Shown here one piece after another: positions 58,565 to 64,000 of a DNA stretch of 64,000 nucleotides; within the stretch, counting starts at the first letter, position 1, and every line of letters begins with the position of its first letter. Both the position numbers and the translations under genes were made by a program. The stretch is from Manduca sexta (lineage: Eukaryota; Arthropoda; Insecta; Lepidoptera; Sphingidae), in the NCBI RefSeq assembly GCF_014839805.1, contig NC_051129.1, forward strand, positions 12,032,920-12,096,919, written 5' to 3'. Below the pieces are notes generated by a model, which searched no databases, was not told the DNA's origin, and saw only the letters and a list, made by a program, of their open reading frames with translations.

Positions 58565-61500
58565 AGACGACACGACGCGACGACAAATCAACTGCATCGT
58601 GCCGCGAGAGACGCGGGAATCTTCAACAATTACTACTCGGCTCGTGACCAAAATATACTCGTAAATTGTCATCGCAACGAGGGCGGACATGGCTGATGAC
58701 AATTATCCGCCATTACAGGCCCATCGTGTACACTCTGCACATAACGAGAACGGTTCACGATATACATCGGTCTAAATACTTTACGTAGCTTTAATATTAT
58801 AGTATTAATAGATATAACTAATGTATAATAGTGTATATAGCTACCCTAAATAGTTGACGTAGTATCTGTCTAATAATATATCTATTTAATTCAAATTTAT
58901 ATTGTGATTCCACCATATCATATTTCTATTAAATATAGTTGCTATCATTTTAAATGGTGTTGCAAAGCTCCCCTCTATTGAGAGATGTAAAGCTGGATAT
59001 AGTTTCACTAATTTGTTTTAAATTGAATCCCTCCTAACCGAATTTCGGCCACAGCGATCAATTTCAAATGCATCAGCCAGTCACGCAGGAGATGTGATAG
59101 TGCACAAGTGTGAATCCCTATAATTAATGAAATAAAACATTAAGTTACTGTGTTCAAAAATACTCATGGGCATTTAGAGTAATTATCCACCCTTAATAGC
59201 TTGTAAGTACACGTCACTTTATCCGACAGAAAAAAATCCTCTGAAATTAAATGTTAAAACAAATAAATAGGCCAATTACATTCCGACATCACGAGATCTA
59301 AGCGATCAATTCAAACGCCCGTCTGCGCGCGCTTCAAATACCATAGATTCAAGATGGCGTCACTTTACTTTTTAAGGCAAAGGCATCCTGTCATTATGCC
59401 CATAGGATTATCTTCACGGGGTGCTTCAATGAGATAAAATTGTCGGTTTTAGAACGTTTCACTAGATATTTGATATGGATTCGATTCTGTTCTGGTGGTT
59501 AATTGTTGACGTGGATGACGCCGGTCGTTAGTTTGAAATTTTATGTAATACCGTGTACGGTAGGGGCATTAAACAGTGCAGACTTTAACTACATACTTAA
59601 CGCCTTTTATGGTCGTTACTTTAGTTTTTATTTGTCTGTTTTAGTTACATAGGCAACACTTCTGTGCATGTAGTATTTAAGAGATAAAAAATTAAAATAG
59701 TGAATTCATACTTTTTAGGAATAATGATCATCACTTCCTTGGTCTACTGGCAACATATATGAGTTTTAAACTCAGGACTTACGATCTGAGAGTTCTGGGT
59801 TTTTATCCTGGTTCCGGGTTATTCTTTGTTTAAATTTTCTGCTCTAAATAAAGTATGTAAAATTATAGATCAAATAGGAACCAAGTTTCAACTCACATGG
59901 AACACTCTTACGAAACACATAACTCCTATCAAAACCATGTTACCTGCTCCAATAAACCCACGAACAAACATCGGTCCCATGTACTGTAATGAGAGAGTGC
60001 GTTTAACACGGGTATCTGTTGATCTGTGAAGGAAGGCGCGCGCCGCGGGTCCCACCGCCCCGCACACTGAATTATTGTTATTGCCACCAAACTAATGTAA
60101 TTATTTAACTCACAGGAATATAACGTGACGTGGAGTGGAGTTTTTAATCTTTTATATCACGCAGAAATAGCAGTGTAGTAAAGCTTTACACAAATTTCTA
60201 TGTGTTAAAACAAATATCGCGGCATATATTCCATGAAGCAGTCAAACCTTAGGTGCTGTCAATAAATCAAGCAATCACTGATCATATAAAACTGCATATA
60301 CCTGACACTGTTCGGACTCCAAGACGTCAATTTTATTTAATAAGACAACGCAGTCGAAATTTAATTAATCTTTTAGTTTATATTTATTTCCTTATCATTG
60401 GTATCGTAACTGCCGAGATAAGGAAAGCACAATATTGTTAAACATAAATGGGTAGAAAAACTGTAAATTGTGCCAATTATAATCGATTACTATTTGTAAT
60501 TTTCGACCGTCTTTATAAACCAAAAGATGGTTTACAATATACTCCTCCCCGAGGACATTTAATATTTATCCATATTGAATTAAAAAGAAATATCATAACG
60601 GACCCAAAAACTTTGTCCAAACAACGCACCACTCTACAAAAACAATGAAAGACGTAACAGCGCAAGGCACAATAATTTACAGCCACCGAGCAGCGTCACG
60701 GGACAGCCCGTCGCATCCCAGTGGGACGTTAGTTACCCTGCGATTTATGGGAATAATCCCGCGGAATCCCGCCTTATCCCGCCCATCCTGCATTTTATTG
60801 TCCCAGTGTTAGTTTAACCATTTTATTATTTATTAATTGATTCGAGATGATACCTTAGATTGAATTAAATTTTATGTTTTATGTGAGGCGAGCACATTTT
60901 TTAAATATCTCGAGGCACTTATTTCGGTTTTGAATAAATTTAAGTCCGTCTGTTTTAAATTAATTATTTTACTGTTATTATGAGCGAGAATGTGGGTATT
61001 TGATTTGGTTTAATTATTTAAATGTCTTTTACTTTATGTCGTGTTTTAGGGTGCGTTTGTTTATAGTTTGAGATTTGTTGTCGAGATTTCTTATTGAAAT
61101 GTTACGTTGATGTTTATTCTAAATATTTTTTATGCCGAGATAAGAAAGTCCCTCACTTTTTTGTACGCGCTTCGAATTTCCTGTAATTGTAACACCTAGA
61201 GCTCTTATATAATCATAGCACAGTGTCTTTGACTGATAGATATGAAAATACATAAATAATATCACATTTTTATTCTTAGTTTTTATTCATTTTATATAAT
61301 TTATGTTATAAAGTTATCTAGTATATTATAGTAGTATGTTGTTGTTATTAGTTCCGCCAGTTCAAATTGGGTGTACCCTGTAATGTCTGTGTGTGTTATT
61401 TAATAAAGAAAAAGCATGTCATAGGATGACTATGCGACTTAATTATTTGAGAAAGATTACTTCGTAAGACAAAAGTATTTATCGAACCGAAAGTATGTAC

Positions 61501-62756
61501 ATTGCGTATGCTTACAAATGTGAGGTAAAGTGAACCTTAACTTAACATAATTACATGAAAATGTCATCAAAACCTCTCAGTACTCCTATCAACTATCCCA
61601 CGAACCTGATATCTCTTTGTAAAAAACACACCGCGCCAACCGATTGCAGGCTTCGACCCCTGATGGTACAGTTTACCACAAATAGCTGATATTACGCCAC
61701 TCGAGGGTTAATCCGTGATTGCACTTCCACGTGATGAGAGGTTGCTGTAACGGGTTAAAAATATCGTTCGCCCTAATTGATAACTCACACGGATACTTCG
61801 TTACTGGAACTGACAAAACCACATATACAATTACCTTTATTGAATGGTAGAGTGTATTTAGCGGATGATTTCGTGGTCTATGTCGTATATGTTTTTATAA
61901 AATTTTCATCAATATTGTAACAATTAATAAGTATCGTAAAAAGACTTAACTTAGGCTCAGGATCTAACAAGGGTGTATTGTTAAGTTGTCGGAACAACTA
62001 CGGCACGACTTTCCAACTGGAGCATAGAACGTAAGAAGCTGTTGTGTGCTGGTGAAATTGGTGGGCTTGAAGGAAATACGAGTAGATTCATTAGGAAAGT
62101 GTGTCTCAAAGGTGGTACACGTTACGTCAACTAGAATACGGCGTTATTAAGATTACTAAACAGCGGGTGGATAGGATGGTGTGGTATTTGATGAGGATAC
62201 ATAACAAGAGTTCACGAGCTGTAGAGCTGTCGGTATGATAGTGGCATATTGCACGACTCTATGATAAGAATAAAGTCCTAACAGACTTATTGGAGCTTTA
62301 AATTATAAGATCTGACTAGCAATGAACTGCTCTCTTCATACTGAGACTAAGTTAGAGTCGTATGCCGAAGAATAAACAACACACCCTTGTTATATGCTTA
62401 CCGTGTCTACCAAAAGCATTCAGGTCCCGTAATTCATTCCAGCCGTCTCTATATCTGCAACCACTCCGTGCTCCAGTTGTAGAGTCGTGTGCGAAATGCC
62501 ACACTCGTGCACCGGCGGCCCTAAACGCTTGTTATGTACCTGTTAGGTCGACACGTCTGCGCGGCAGACTCTACATTGGCTTTACGTTAGTTATGGCGCA
62601 TCCTGTGACTTTTATTGTGAAAATGTTAAGCAATTAACGTTGTAGATATATTTTTGTTGTATTCGCAGAGCGGAATGATTCGTATTTGAGGTAACATAAA
62701 AACTGTTCAAATCGAATATTTATATGTATATCCGATCGATATATTTTATTCTTATG

Positions 62757-63052
62757 CTAAGGTGATTTGGGCATTTGGAGAGGGTGGATGATAGGAGATT
62801 GACAAAGACGGTTTATAAGGCGTATGTGGATGCAGAGAGGGCCGTTAGAGGTCGAACGCACCGAACCTTCGAATGTAAGGTATCTGACATTCTTAGTAGA
62901 GGACAGGTCAAAAGTACCATGAACCGGCGGAATACATGAAAAGATTGATGGAGGTGGAGGAAGCGCGAATATGCCAGAATCGTCCAAATTGGCAATCCAT
63001 AGTCTCTGCCTACCCTGTGGGATAGAGGCGTGATACTATGCATGTATGCATG
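62757..63052 (+). mobile_element. LINE 3' end fragment
   Basis: Broken frames give the LINE C-terminal pattern WGHLERVDDRRLTK, then GRTHRTFECKVSDIL, RGQVKST and an EEA-type motif. A TGCATGTA-type repeat tail follows (63038-63055). Several stops make it non-functional. It belongs to a different subfamily from the fragment at 41540. Confidence 0.6.
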
Positions 63053-63651
63053 TATATTTTATTCTTACAAATGAATAAGTTTGGGAATATATGTAAGAAA
63101 TAAAGTGCATAATTATACAATAGCATTTCTTTCCGACTGAAGCATTTTAAACAGACAAAATTGTATGTTAGTAATATTTGTCTTATATTTTACATAATAG
63201 TTCTAAGAATTCCCCCATGATCCCCGTTATGTTAGCTCTACACTGTACTTACATTAGATCTAGTATACTTTAAAAAATACAAAACAACTACAACTATAAA
63301 CTATAAAATAGCCTGTGCAGAGCGGTGCCAACGATGTTAATGCACGTATAAATTAGTACTATCGTTAGATAAAAAGATTTGTGCGCCAACCACTGATACT
63401 AGTATCGGCTAACTAGGAAATGATTATCGTTACAAAATGTCTAGATACTGTGTATTTTTAGTGTCGATACTTGGGTGTCAACTCTATTTATATAAGAAAA
63501 CCTTTAACAAAAAAATATAAGCATAAATTAATTACCTTCCTCTGCCCACCTTAAAAGTAAAACTCAATAAATTTTCAAAGGATTTAATCAAACTTTTCGA
63601 ACGATCGCTCGATTTGAATCCCTTTCGAAGGGTTCTAGAATCCAACAATAT

Positions 63652-63962
63652 GTTTTTTTATTGCTCTGAATGTCGAGACAAGCTTGCCGTTCGCCTGATG
63701 GTAAGCGATACGACCGCCCTTAAACAGTAGAAACACCATCCAACACCTTGAATTACCAAGTATTGTTTGGTATTCCACTGCGCTCGCCATCCTGAGACAT
63801 GAGGTGTTAAGTCTTATTGTCCAGTAGTTACACTAGCTACAATGTCCTTCAAACCGGATCACAACAGTGACTACACACCGCTGCTTGGCGGCAGAAATAG
63901 ACGTTACGGAGGTACCTACCCAGGCAGACTTTCACATATGAGAGACCTATCGCCAGTATACG
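63652..63962 (-). repeat. Retroposon (SINE/LINE 3' end), minus orientation
   Basis: Reverse-complement match of 45338-45645, including CTCATGTCTCAGGATGGCGA and TTCAAGGTGTTGGATGG. The T run at 63652-63660 corresponds to the A-rich tail. The end AAGCTTGCCGTTCGCCTGAT is very common in lepidopteran genomes. Confidence 0.65.
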
Positions 63963-64000
63963 TGTTGTATATTGCAAAGAACAGCCTGAATAATCAGAAC

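Larger units (their letters stand above)
57915..64000. other. Right-hand region: possible continuation of the myosin intron, no exon recognised
   Basis: AT-rich DNA with a gap, a LINE fragment and a retroposon copy (listed separately). GC-rich repeat-like sequence occurs at about 57965-58040 and 60690-60800. Small open frames at 59826-60029, 60253-60648 and 62362-62637 do not resemble known proteins. I searched by eye for a myosin P-loop (GESGAGKT-like) and found none. Confidence 0.4.

Overview
The window is nuclear DNA of an insect, most likely a moth or butterfly. It has AT-rich intergenic sequence, short GC-rich exons bounded by canonical GT/AG introns, and many short dispersed repeats of kinds I associate with Lepidoptera: tRNA-headed SINEs, RTE-like LINE 3' ends with microsatellite tails, and a recurring retroposon carrying a CTCATGTCTCAGGATGGCGA motif. 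The Lepidoptera call is an inference from repeat style; no single diagnostic gene proves it. Two runs of exactly 500 N (38951-39450 and 58065-58564) are scaffold gaps of unknown true size.

Layout. Positions 1-6763 appear to be intronic to a fatty acid synthase gene whose first coding exon (minus strand) sits at 6764-6953; its remaining exons would lie left of the window. From 6954 to about 19750 I find only repeats and GC-rich patches. An almost intact Copia-type LTR retrotransposon occupies 19751-24196, with identical 173-bp LTRs and a 5-bp target duplication. Just right of it is a five-exon minus-strand gene for a mitochondrial RTN4IP1-like NAD(P)-dependent oxidoreductase (24466 to about 27017). 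Positions 27018-31859 hold SINE and LINE debris.

A compact cluster follows. A three-exon plus-strand gene encodes a Myb/SANT-like DNA-binding protein (31860-33863). It is convergent with a six-exon minus-strand gene for mitochondrial tryptophanyl-tRNA synthetase (33864-37309), and the two stop codons are directly adjacent. Divergent from the synthetase gene is a MAK/CILK1-type protein kinase (from 38272, cut by the first gap). Positions 47490-49798 carry three exons of an unconventional myosin with a long Gly/Ala-rich N-terminal extension, ending before the P-loop. A BEL/Pao LTR retrotransposon lies in the opposite orientation at 50351-57909, probably inside the next myosin intron. The rest, to 64000, is repeats and unassigned DNA.

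The host genes are unrelated housekeeping or regulatory genes (lipid synthesis, mitochondrial translation and redox, ciliary-type kinase, actin motor); nothing suggests an operon or a dedicated multi-gene system. I did not find a convincing undescribed system. The most notable points are the abutting stop codons of two convergent genes, a (TG)n tract directly at a 3' splice site, two young LTR elements with several frame breaks despite near-identical LTRs, and a single-base frame break in a myosin exon.
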